Origin: JAGVVZ01 sp964372465
Lineage (GTDB): Archaea > Aenigmatarchaeota > Aenigmatarchaeia > CG10238-14
Direction: 5' to 3'
DNA length: 24,040 bases
Assembly (NCBI GenBank): GCA_964372465.1
Contig: CAYJRA010000011.1
Coordinates: forward strand, 1 to 24,040
In this document: piece after piece, positions 1-5,938 of the stretch
How the letters are laid out: every line of letters starts with the position of its first letter
Numbering within the stretch: the stretch's first letter is position 1
Notes under the pieces: model-generated
What the model saw: only the letters and a program-made list of their open reading frames with translations
Database searches by the model: none
Told to the model about the DNA's origin: nothing
Made by a program: the position numbers and the translations under genes

Positions 1-1736
1 ACACAATCTGCAGTCCAACCACTTGTGGCATTCCCTGTTATATTTATATTTGTCACGTTTCCTGTGTTATTATTTCCAGAACTATCATATGTCCTATTCC
101 CACTTCCTTCATCAAAATGCAAAAGCAAACTTACATCTGTGCCTCCAATATACGGTCCTGATTGACCTATCGGAAGATCATAATAGGTCAAAGAAGAATT
201 TCCTATTCTCTCCAAAGATTCCTGGCTGTAGCCAAGTGTCCAGTTTGATGGGTTTCCAACAGTTGTATTTATCTTATCGGTCAATCCTAAAGTAAACAAG
301 AAATTGTTATTATTTGATGAATTGAAATCATAGAAGTAAGTTATCGTATCCCATTGTTTGTTTGTATTAGAATCGTTCAAAAACAATTTTCTGTTTATCC
401 CTTTGTTGAAACCAAAAGATGACTGAGACGCTGCAAAGTAAACGTTGTCATTTGAATTATTAGAGTAGAAGAAAAACCCCGGCGAAGATACGTTTACAGA
501 AGCATTCAAAACAATTCCTTCTGAAGTACATAAAGATTCTCCTGAATTAGCGGCACAAATTACAAACCTTTTTGTCGAATTGAATTCAGACTGTTTTACA
601 TTAGAAGCATTCTCCCATAAACCAGTTGTCCAATCATTTGTTGCATAAATTTCTTTATATGCAGTATACTTTTTCTCTTGGAGTATATTGACAGGGAGTG
701 TTATATTGCTTGCTGTGGATGAAGTCGAATCAACAAATATTCTGATGAAAGGATCGTGAGCTGTCATTATAAACGACGTGTTTACTGATGGTTTTCCAGT
801 ACCTGAAAGGGAATATTTCCATTTAAACTGTTGTTTAAATCTGGGATCATTCCAATCCGGCATTCCGTGTGTAGTGTTCTTAACAGATTTCATCCATATT
901 TTCCAGTCTCCAGATATCCAATCATAAAAATAAATTTTTTGATTCGAAAGACCGTATAAACCAGTGCCATCCCAAGTGGAAGTAACATTGTTGTTTATCG
1001 TGACGCCATATACAGGATCATGGAATGCTATCGAAAAAATACTTGAGTTATCTCCATAAGATTGTATCCAACTACCAACTGCTGGGGTTAGATTATATAT
1101 TGTGAAATTAGATGCAGAAGAATTGGAAATAATAAGCCATGTAAGAATTCCTGGAGCACTCGAATCATAAGCGCCAAACCACTGCTCGGTTGTCAAGAAA
1201 TCATTTTTCAGTCGTATACCGAACATGTCACCAGGAGTTAAGACACTATTTGGTTTTCCTTTAACTCCAACTGTCCCACTCTCGTTCAACCAATAACTTC
1301 CTCCAGGTAAAGTATCTCTTATCCCATAATCAAAACCATCAGCACCTGCCAAAGTGTAGTTGAATGTCTTACTAGTGCTGCTATAATTCCAAGATCCTTG
1401 TCCTATATCTCCCAGTTCGGAAATATTTCTAAAATTTCCATCGGAAGCATTGTAATAAACATGTAGTGTACTCATATCAGAAACAGAAATCTGGGCTGAA
1501 GTTAGATTAAAATTATCATTATCAACATACGCAATAAAACTGCAGTTCTTGCCATTGCAAGAATAACCTGTTTGTGAGTTGCTTTTGATTGTTGAGTCAG
1601 ACAGGCTATTTACAGACGCAGCATAATTCTTCCCTGCATGAAAATTTATCTTATTGACGCCCTGTGTCACAGCTATGGAATAAACGCTCGCTAAAAGTAA
1701 TAAAACAATTGCGGTGATTATTAAATTTTTTTTCAT
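1..1736 (-). CDS. Secreted sequon-rich surface protein, 5' part (partial)
   Basis: An uninterrupted minus-strand reading frame of 578 codons begins at an ATG (1734-1736) and runs off the left edge of the window without a stop, so the C-terminus is missing. Residues 1-22 form a Sec-type signal (MKKN, then a Leu/Ile/Val-rich core, then a small-residue region). The mature part is rich in Asn, Ser, Thr, Tyr and Trp and has many N-x-S/T sequons, as expected of an exported, N-glycosylated archaeal surface protein. Near the window edge it reads LLLHFDEGSGNRTYDSSGN, the usual opening of a LamG/concanavalin A-like sugar-binding domain. Only a few cysteines are present. The gene diverges from the eL14 gene, with about 155 bp between them. 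I do not recognise the whole protein. An adhesin, S-layer or surface-glycan-binding role is inferred from composition and the LamG start. Confidence 0.85.
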   Translation of the reverse strand, partial: MKKNLIITAIVLLLLASVYSIAVTQGVNKINFHAGKNYAASVNSLSDSTIKSNSQTGYSCNGKNCSFIAYVDNDNFNLTSAQISVSDMSTLHVYYNASDGNFRNISELGDIGQGSWNYSSTSKTFNYTLAGADGFDYGIRDTLPGGSYWLNESGTVGVKGKPNSVLTPGDMFGIRLKNDFLTTEQWFGAYDSSAPGILTWLIISNSSASNFTIYNLTPAVGSWIQSYGDNSSIFSIAFHDPVYGVTINNNVTSTWDGTGLYGLSNQKIYFYDWISGDWKIWMKSVKNTTHGMPDWNDPRFKQQFKWKYSLSGTGKPSVNTSFIMTAHDPFIRIFVDSTSSTASNITLPVNILQEKKYTAYKEIYATNDWTTGLWENASNVKQSEFNSTKRFVICAANSGESLCTSEGIVLNASVNVSSPGFFFYSNNSNDNVYFAASQSSFGFNKGINRKLFLNDSNTNKQWDTITYFYDFNSSNNNNFLFTLGLTDKINTTVGNPSNWTLGYSQESLERIGNSSLTYYDLPIGQSGPYIGGTDVSLLLHFDEGSGNRTYDSSGNNNTGNVTNINITGNATSGWTADC

Positions 1737-1836
1737 TTAAAGCTAATATAATTAAGAAGAAATAGGAAATAAAGGTTATTTTTGCTTTATTGGATTTATC
1801 TGATATTTGAAATAACAAAACTCATATAAACTTGAC

Positions 1837-1885
1837 TTTTTATATAAAATTAGGATTTTTTCAAGTAATTATAATAATTGAGGTG
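1837..1885 (+). promoter_or_regulatory. Archaeal promoter and Shine-Dalgarno for eL14
   Basis: A TATA box (TTTTTATATAAAATT, 1837-1851) lies about 48 bases before the GTG start. This predicts a transcript beginning near 1870 with a leader of about 20 bases. A strong Shine-Dalgarno, GAGGTGA, lies at 1880-1886 with a 5-base spacer to GTG 1892, which fixes that start. It is one of only two clear Shine-Dalgarno sites in the window; most other genes look leaderless or translationally coupled. Confidence 0.7.
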
Positions 1886-1891
1886 ATTTGA

Positions 1892-2392
1892 GTGGTAACA
1901 CTTGATATAGGTAGAGTATGTATAAAGACAGCTGGAAGAGAAGCTGGTAAATATTGTGCTGTTATAAAAAAGGAAGATGATAATTTTTTCATTGTCACCG
2001 GTCCCAAGGCATTAACAGGTGTTAAGAGAAGAAGATGCAACGTTGAGCATCTAGAACCAACCCAATATCTGCTAAAAATTAAAGAAGACGCGCCTGAAAA
2101 GGACGTAATAGATGCGTTTGAAAAGGCAGGTGTATTATCTAAATTGGGGTTGGGAAAACCTAGCCCTGAAGTTCTGAAAGAAAGCGAAAAGGTTAAGCCG
2201 GCTGTAAAGAAGGTAGAGAGAAAAGAAGTCAAGGAAGAAGTAAAACCGGAAGAGAAAGTTACTCCAGTAGTAAAAACGCCTAAGGTAGAGGCTCCTAAAA
2301 AAGTAGAGGAACCAAAGCCCAAAAAGGGAGTCAGGGGAAAGGAAGAAAAGATGCCTGAAAAGGCAAGCAAAGCTAAAAAAACAAAAAAGTAA
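1892..2392 (+). CDS. rpl14e: Large ribosomal subunit protein eL14 with long charged tail
   Basis: The first 80 residues match the archaeal L14e/eL14 pattern: an SH3-like core with GRVCIKTAGREAGKYC at 6-21, VTGPKALTGVKRRRCN at 48-63 and HLEPT just after. The protein belongs to the large ribosomal subunit. The start is GTG 1892, supported by GAGGTGA upstream. Archaeal family members are usually about 80-95 residues, but this one has 166. The extra C-terminal half (about 90-166) is low-complexity Lys/Glu/Pro/Val repeats such as KVERKEVKEEVKPEEK, probably disordered and RNA-binding. Six bases separate its stop from the first possible start of the Cbf5 gene, so the two are probably co-transcribed. 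An eL14-cbf5 pairing is common in archaeal genomes. The core identity is secure; the role of the tail is unknown. Confidence 0.95.
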   Translation: MVTLDIGRVCIKTAGREAGKYCAVIKKEDDNFFIVTGPKALTGVKRRRCNVEHLEPTQYLLKIKEDAPEKDVIDAFEKAGVLSKLGLGKPSPEVLKESEKVKPAVKKVERKEVKEEVKPEEKVTPVVKTPKVEAPKKVEEPKPKKGVRGKEEKMPEKASKAKKTKK

Positions 2393-2407
2393 AATCAATT
2401 GAAAGGA

Positions 2408-3202
2408 ATGAACAGCTTTAGGCATGTAATTATTGTAAACAAGGATAAAGACATTACCTCAAGAGAAGTAGATTCAGCTGTAAAAAGAATATATGGATGT
2501 AAAAAGGCTGGCCATAGCGGAACATTGGATCCAAATGCCACGGGAATATTAATAATATGCCTAGATGAAGCCACTAAGTTAATGCCATTGTTGGTTGGAT
2601 TGGACAAAGAGTATGAAGGAATAATCTACTTGCATAAAGATATTGATCTGAAAAAACTGGAACAGGGAATAAAAAAACATTTTGTTGGAGAAATAATCCA
2701 GACACCGCCAGTAAAATCCAGGGTTGCAAGAAAGGCGAGAAAAAGGACTGTGTATTGTTTTGATATAATAAAAAAAGACGGTAAAAATATATTTTTCAGA
2801 ACTAAGGTTCAGGCAGGAACATATATAAGGAAATTGGCATACGACATAGGTCAAAAATTAAATATTGGAGCTCATTTGAAAGAATTGAATAGAATCGGTG
2901 TTGGTGATATTCCAATAAATCAGAGCCACACCTTAAAAGAAATTGAAGAATTTCCGCAGAAATATTTAATAGAGATTGAAAATGCGTTTGATTTCGCAAA
3001 GAAGGTAGAAATCAAGAACGAGTCAATTAAAAAAATTCTTCATGGATTGCCGTTGCTTTCTGATGATATAATTTATGTTGACAGCGTGCAAAAGGATGAT
3101 CATATATGCATAAAAAATTCTGGCAGAATTTCAGCATTAGGGAAAATAAAGGAAACCGGTGACAGGATGAAGATAAAGGTGGATAGAGTGCTTAATCACT
3201 AG
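2408..3202 (+). CDS. cbf5: Cbf5-type tRNA/rRNA pseudouridine synthase
   Basis: A TruB/Cbf5-family enzyme that converts uridine to pseudouridine, in archaea as the catalytic subunit of H/ACA ribonucleoproteins and also at tRNA U55. The catalytic motif HSGTLDPNATG is visible, with the Asp about 41 residues from ATG 2408. Further signatures are QTPPVKSRVARKARKR, then AGTYIRKLAYDIG and GAHLKELNRIGVG. The last 70 or so residues look like a short PUA domain. At about 265 residues it is shorter than typical archaeal Cbf5 (roughly 330) and lacks the usual N-terminal extension. A TTG at 2399 in the same frame is an alternative start; I prefer ATG 2408 although its AAGGA is too close to be an ideal Shine-Dalgarno. 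The last 11 bp overlap the end of the convergent membrane-protein gene. Family identity is strong. Confidence 0.92.
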   Translation: MNSFRHVIIVNKDKDITSREVDSAVKRIYGCKKAGHSGTLDPNATGILIICLDEATKLMPLLVGLDKEYEGIIYLHKDIDLKKLEQGIKKHFVGEIIQTPPVKSRVARKARKRTVYCFDIIKKDGKNIFFRTKVQAGTYIRKLAYDIGQKLNIGAHLKELNRIGVGDIPINQSHTLKEIEEFPQKYLIEIENAFDFAKKVEIKNESIKKILHGLPLLSDDIIYVDSVQKDDHICIKNSGRISALGKIKETGDRMKIKVDRVLNH

Positions 3203-3518
3203 ACATTGCTTTTATCCCGACATAAACCAAAAATGCCACAACACTTGCAAAGATATAACCGAAACTCCCCGTAACGGCAAATTTAAATCCGAGATAAAAA
3301 AACAACGGCAACAATATCACTGCCTTTATGGGAAATCCTTCTGCAGCCATCCTTATCAATATGTAAACTATGAATCCCAATATCCCAATAATGAGATATA
3401 TGAAACCATTTGAACCAAACATATATCCCAGATAAAAGAAGACGGGGAGTATAGATAATGCTTTTATGAGACTCAAAATAACCATTCCTATCAGAATATA
3501 ATTATCTTGTATGAACAA
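3192..3518 (-). CDS. Small membrane protein with internal duplication
   Basis: A 108-residue hydrophobic protein with about four membrane segments. It is built from two copies of one unit. Residues 18-58 (IKALSILPVFFYLGYMFG...) and 64-105 (IKAVILLPLFFYLGFKFA...) align without gaps over most of their length. Each copy is an IKA-x4-LP-x-FFYLG hairpin followed by a second helix ending in VYI or VYV. This suggests a tandem duplication of a two-helix hairpin. The frame opens with TTG 3518; ATG at codon 12 is an alternative start and would leave both repeats intact. The gene runs toward cbf5 and overlaps it by 11 bp at the stops. I do not recognise the family. The glycine-rich paired hairpins could suit a small channel, transporter or scaffold, but nothing shows which. 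Confidence 0.7.
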   Translation of the reverse strand: MFIQDNYILIGMVILSLIKALSILPVFFYLGYMFGSNGFIYLIIGILGFIVYILIRMAAEGFPIKAVILLPLFFYLGFKFAVTGSFGYIFASVVAFLVYVGIKAMSSD

Positions 3519-3535
3519 TTTAAAAGTATCTGGAT

Positions 3536-3546
3536 AAGTATAAAAA
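3536..3546 (+). promoter_or_regulatory. TATA box for leaderless Trm112-like gene
   Basis: The stretch AAGTATAAAAA lies 22-32 bases before ATG 3568. No Shine-Dalgarno follows. This is the spacing expected when transcription starts at or next to the start codon, so the mRNA is predicted to be leaderless. Confidence 0.55.
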
Positions 3547-3567
3547 TCTCGAATTCAATAAAAAATT

Positions 3568-3774
3568 ATGCCAGTTAAAAAGGAATTGCTAGAAGTATTG
3601 GCCTGTCCCAAATGCAAAGGCGACATACAAGAGAAATCAATGTTCCTGGTTTGCAAGAAATGCAAACTTGCATATCCTGTCTTGGATGATGACGTTCCTG
3701 ACATGCTGATTGAAGATGCATGGAAAGTGGACAAAGCTGAAAAGGCTAAATTCAAGCACAATCTGAAATTGTAA
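3568..3774 (+). CDS. Trm112-like zinc protein (methyltransferase activator)
   Basis: A 68-residue protein with the compact Trm112/UPF0434 zinc-ribbon fold. Zinc ligands are C13-x2-C16 (LACPKCKGDI) and C29-x2-C32 (VCKKCKLAYPV). They are followed by the family's typical aliphatic end, VLDDDVPDMLIEDA. In archaea and eukaryotes Trm112 binds and activates several class I methyltransferases that modify tRNA, rRNA and release factor. The length is normal for the archaeal and bacterial short form. It has its own TATA box and is followed after 34 bases by the tRNA-Ser gene. No partner methyltransferase is in the window. Family assignment is good; the exact partner cannot be told. Confidence 0.85.
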   Translation: MPVKKELLEVLACPKCKGDIQEKSMFLVCKKCKLAYPVLDDDVPDMLIEDAWKVDKAEKAKFKHNLKL

Positions 3775-3808
3775 ACGTTTTTAAGTTATCACACATATTC
3801 TTCTATAT

Positions 3809-3974
3809 GCCAAGGTGGCAGAACTCGGTAATGCGCTGGATAGCAAATGCTAGGCGAATCTTGAGTCGTCCGATGTGGAAGATGGCTTGACCCTGATTTA
3901 ATGATGTCAAGGAGGTGGACCGAAGGATAACCAGTGCCCGTAAGGGCTTTAGGGTTCAAATCCCTACCTTGGCG
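3809..3974 (+). tRNA. tRNA-Ser(UGA) with two introns
   Basis: The acceptor pair is GCCAAGG (3809-3815) with CCTTGGC (3967-3973), followed by discriminator G, typical of archaeal Ser. The D arm is 3818-3834, the long variable arm (GCCC-GTAA-GGGC) marks a class II tRNA, and the T arm is TAGGG/TTCAAAT/CCCTA. No single intron gives an acceptable anticodon loop. Removing two does: 3840-3858 (19 nt, between positions 30 and 31) and 3866-3928 (63 nt, canonical 37/38). The result is CTGGT-CTTGAGA-ACCAG, a perfect 5-bp stem with U33 and anticodon UGA. Intron 1 fits a BHB: helix CGCU:GGCG, bulges GG|A and AA|U, inner hairpin UAGC-AAAU-GCUA. Intron 2 fits with bulges AG|U and AU|A and a weaker central helix. 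Mature length is 84 nt; no CCA is encoded. A TATA-like TTTTTAAGT lies at 3778-3786. Confidence 0.88.
3866..3928 (+). other. 63-nt tRNA-Ser intron with box C/D-like motifs
   Basis: The canonical-position intron of tRNA-Ser. It holds an ordered set of motifs resembling an archaeal box C/D guide RNA: a weak box C (CCGATGT, 3870-3876), a perfect D' (CTGA, 3893-3896), a 4-nt loop, a good C' (ATGATGT, 3901-3907), a spacer of exactly 12 nt, and a weak D (CCGA, 3920-3923). Against this, CTTGAC (3886-3891) and GTCAAG (3906-3911) can pair, as can GTCC and GGAC, so a plain hairpin intron is equally possible. Intron-encoded C/D RNAs are established in archaeal tRNA-Trp; their presence here is inference. 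Confidence 0.35.
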
Positions 3975-4902
3975 TTCGGAATTCTAATGTTTTTACATAG
4001 CCTAATATTGAATTTGCTATCTGTCTGATATATGATGATATTCTATGTCTATAGGGATACATAAATAATGTAAAAGGTAGAAGTGTGTAAATTGCAACTG
4101 CCGTTGTATATAGATCTCGATATAATGGTGAATCTATTAAAACTATCGGTGAGCTCGTTATAGTCTCATAAAGAGCCATTATACCTCTATGCCAGTCATT
4201 TGGCATTGGGGCCGAATAACTAAAGGGATTGTTATAATTTAAAATTCCATCTAACGGTTGGTAAATTGTATCAGTGTGGTATGCTAATGCAAACATCTGA
4301 AGCAGTCTTCCTAGTTTTCTGAATTTAGGATTAGTTGATTCAAGTCTTTGACCAAGAACCATAAGATTTGCTGTTAAAAATAGATCGATAAAAGGTCCTC
4401 CGAAATCGGTTAATGCTTTACTTAAATATGGGCCAACGCTTTTTCCTAATTCTGATAATGGATCCAAAATATTTATGATGGGATTTATTGCAGCATAAGA
4501 AGTGGGATCTGAAGGGTCATAAGCCGTTAATAATCTTACAAGGTTTTCTAAACTTGGATGAGTTAGCAAACTTACTAAATTATCGACACCATCTACTTGA
4601 ATCTTCGTTTCTATTACATTGTAAAAAAATCTTAGCGGTACCATGTGCCACCCTTCATGAAAAAGAAGTGAAATTCCTGTATTTCTAAGAAAATTTATTG
4701 AAGGAAAATCCTCTATTACCATTCTAATAGTATCTATAGGTGGATAAATCAGGAATGGTATGTATAGTTCCGCGTTATGTCGTGCAAGATCCACCACATA
4801 TCTGAATGATGTAGATAGCGCCATAGATATATTAGGAGGGATTAATCTTTTAAATAAATCAGAAACCCCTGTTTTACTTGAGAAAATAGGAATTTTAACC
4901 AA
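3964..4902 (-). CDS. Putative membrane-associated protein with HExxH motif
   Basis: A 312-residue protein I cannot place in a family. Residues 82-86 are HEGWH, a zincin-type HExxH motif, inside a hydrophobic helix (GISLLFHEGWHMVPLRFF), as in many membrane or membrane-linked metallopeptidases. A possible third ligand is not obvious; candidates are the HTDTIYQPLD stretch or later acidic residues. A membrane helix lies near 265-285 (AVAIYTLLPFTLFMYPYRHR), followed by a basic tail. The sequence is rich in Leu, Ile, Pro and Asn-Pro turns. The start is TTG 4902, with TATA-like sequence at 4930-4937, about 28-35 bases upstream. No Shine-Dalgarno is present. The stop (TAG, 3964-3966) and last codons lie within the oppositely oriented tRNA-Ser gene, an 11-bp overlap. 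A zinc-protease function is inference from one motif only. Confidence 0.65.
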   Translation of the reverse strand: MVKIPIFSSKTGVSDLFKRLIPPNISMALSTSFRYVVDLARHNAELYIPFLIYPPIDTIRMVIEDFPSINFLRNTGISLLFHEGWHMVPLRFFYNVIETKIQVDGVDNLVSLLTHPSLENLVRLLTAYDPSDPTSYAAINPIINILDPLSELGKSVGPYLSKALTDFGGPFIDLFLTANLMVLGQRLESTNPKFRKLGRLLQMFALAYHTDTIYQPLDGILNYNNPFSYSAPMPNDWHRGIMALYETITSSPIVLIDSPLYRDLYTTAVAIYTLLPFTLFMYPYRHRISSYIRQIANSILGYVKTLEFRTPR

Positions 4903-4955
4903 TGGTCCAATTTTCTACCCTGACGTAAGATAATAAATTCAATCAGATTCAGAGG

Positions 4956-5462
4956 ATGAAGAAAATAAAAAAATATGGCAATGATTTCATGAAAGAACAG
5001 TTTTTAAAACTGAAAGAATTTCTGGATAAGAATAATACAAAATATAGAATCATGGAACATGAAGCCGTATTCACTTCAGAACAGGCTGCTAAAATTAGAG
5101 GAGTGGAATTAAAAACTGGGGTGAAAGCTTTAGTTTTGAAAACAAATGATAATAATTATATTCTGGCATTGGTGGCATCTGATAGAAAGGTTGATCTGGA
5201 ACTATTGGCAAAATATCTTCAAATAAAAAAACTGACATTAGCAAACCCAGAAGAAGTGCTTAAAATTACCGGATGTGAAATTGGATCTGTACACCCATTT
5301 GGAAATGTTTATAATTTACCCACTTATATGGATCCTAGCGTAAGCGAAAATGAAACGGTTAATTTCAACGCAGGAATGAATACAATTTCAATACAGATGA
5401 AATCAGAAGATATGATAAAGCTAATAAAGCCAGAAATAGTTAAACTTTCTAAAAACAGTTAA
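4956..5462 (+). CDS. YbaK/ProX-type aminoacyl-tRNA deacylase
   Basis: A 168-residue single-domain protein of the YbaK/EbsC/ProX family. These trans-editing enzymes hydrolyse mischarged tRNAs, for example Cys- or Ala-tRNA(Pro). Family features in order are EHEAVFTSEQAAKIRGV (34-50), GVKALVLKT with the conserved Lys at 62, the ASDRKVD strand-turn (74-80), ITGCEIGSVHPFG (104-116), the LPTYMDPSV stretch, and FNAGMNTISIQM near the end. Start ATG 4956 sits directly after AGAGG and about 20-26 bases from a TATA-like stretch; ATG 4989 (MKEQFLK) is an alternative that keeps the whole domain. It diverges from the HExxH gene and precedes two tRNA genes. Which mischarged tRNA it edits cannot be read from the sequence. 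Confidence 0.88.
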   Translation: MKKIKKYGNDFMKEQFLKLKEFLDKNNTKYRIMEHEAVFTSEQAAKIRGVELKTGVKALVLKTNDNNYILALVASDRKVDLELLAKYLQIKKLTLANPEEVLKITGCEIGSVHPFGNVYNLPTYMDPSVSENETVNFNAGMNTISIQMKSEDMIKLIKPEIVKLSKNS

Positions 5463-5495
5463 TTTAATATCCGTTACGAACAAAATTGAGATATC

Positions 5496-5580
5496 GGGTT
5501 CATAGTCTAGTGGTTAGAAAGTTAGACCAAGACGCGGCCTTGACGTGGCCGAGACCCCAGTTCGATTCTGGGTGAACCCA
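5496..5580 (+). tRNA. tRNA-Val(GAC) with a 13-nt D-arm intron
   Basis: Acceptor GGGTTCA pairs with TGAACCC, discriminator A. The anticodon arm CGGCC-TTGACGT-GGCCG (5535-5551) gives anticodon GAC. The variable region is AGAC and the T arm CCCAG/TTCGATT/CTGGG. The segment between acceptor and anticodon stem is 13 nt too long. Removing 5518-5530 restores a textbook D arm (GTCT-AGTGGTTA-GGAC) and G26, placing the intron at 22/23. The junctions fit a minimal BHB: central helix GGUU:GACC, bulges AG|A and AA|G, and only a 6-nt loop. A cut one base earlier at the 5' side (14-nt intron) also gives a possible D arm. Mature length is 72 nt. A TATA-like AATTTAATAT lies at 5461-5470. Confidence 0.88.
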
Positions 5581-5583
5581 CAG

Positions 5584-5711
5584 GCCCCTGTAGTCTAGTC
5601 CGGTCAAGGACACCGATAAAAAAAGTGGAAGCCTTTCGATCGGAAGAGGATAGCCGAAATTGAATCAAAAGATTCAACGGTAAAACTCGGGTTCAAATCC
5701 CGGCGGGGGCA
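5584..5711 (+). tRNA. tRNA-Glu(UUC) with three introns
   Basis: Acceptor GCCCCTG pairs with CGGGGGC (one G-U), discriminator A. The D arm GTCT-AGTCCGGTCAA-GGAC has the 11-nt loop typical of archaeal Glu, and the T arm is TCGGG/TTCAAAT/CCCGG. Between them lie 75 bases instead of about 22. Removing 5616-5630 (15 nt, 29/30), 5639-5651 (13 nt, 37/38) and 5659-5683 (25 nt, 44/45) gives CCGGC-CTTTCGA-GCCGA with variable AAAC, close to the usual archaeal Glu arm, anticodon UUC; only C27-A43 is mismatched. BHB support: intron 1, outer helix AAGG:CCUU, bulges CG|A and AA|G; intron 2, CUUU:GAGG, bulges CG|A and AU|A; intron 3, GCCG:CGGU, bulges AA|A and AA|A, inner 7-bp hairpin closing an AAAA loop. 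Mature length 75 nt. It starts 3 bases after tRNA-Val, so both share a transcript. Confidence 0.82.
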
Positions 5712-5938
5712 ATCGTAGCTACATGTCAATTCTAATATGGTAAGTATATTATTCCACAATATAAAAAATTTTACATCAGTCGTGAAAATTAATCGTTTCT
5801 TATAACATCCATGAAAATCATACAGAATTTTTTTTGCTTCGTCCAACACTTTGCTTCCTTTGTTTGTTAAACTGCATAATTATATTTAATACCCTGTCAT
5901 ATTTCTACTTTACTTTAATCTGTTTCTATAAATTTTTA
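5712..5938. other. Intergenic region between converging transcripts
   Basis: This 227-bp AT-rich gap lies between the end of the tRNA-Val/Glu unit and the stop of the minus-strand fusion gene. I see no convincing gene. A run of eight T (about 5825-5832) could end the tRNA transcript on the plus strand, and A/T-rich stretches near 5880-5935 could do so for the other strand. Confidence 0.4.

Noticed and set aside
23..295. Plus-strand frame of 90 codons at the left edge
   Set aside because: It lies antisense to the uninterrupted surface-protein frame and has no motif or promoter.
1861..2370. Long open frame antisense to eL14
   Set aside because: It is the mirror of the Lys/Glu-rich repeats and reads as Ser/Phe/Leu-rich; eL14 on the other strand is certain.
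3908..3919. AGGAGGTG as a ribosome-binding site
   Set aside because: It lies within a tRNA intron and no reading frame follows at a suitable distance.
3809..3974. tRNA-Ser read with a single intron and another anticodon (GAU, AGC or GCU)
   Set aside because: Each leaves no U33, a broken anticodon stem or a class I identity conflicting with the long variable arm. The two-intron reading satisfies all constraints.
5613..5643. CCGAT...ATCGG as the tRNA-Glu anticodon stem
   Set aside because: Pairs perfectly but puts C at position 33 and a pyrimidine at 37. The three-intron reading gives the usual Glu loop and has BHB support.
5604..5849. Minus-strand frame across tRNA-Glu
   Set aside because: Most of it is the reverse complement of a tRNA gene and its introns.
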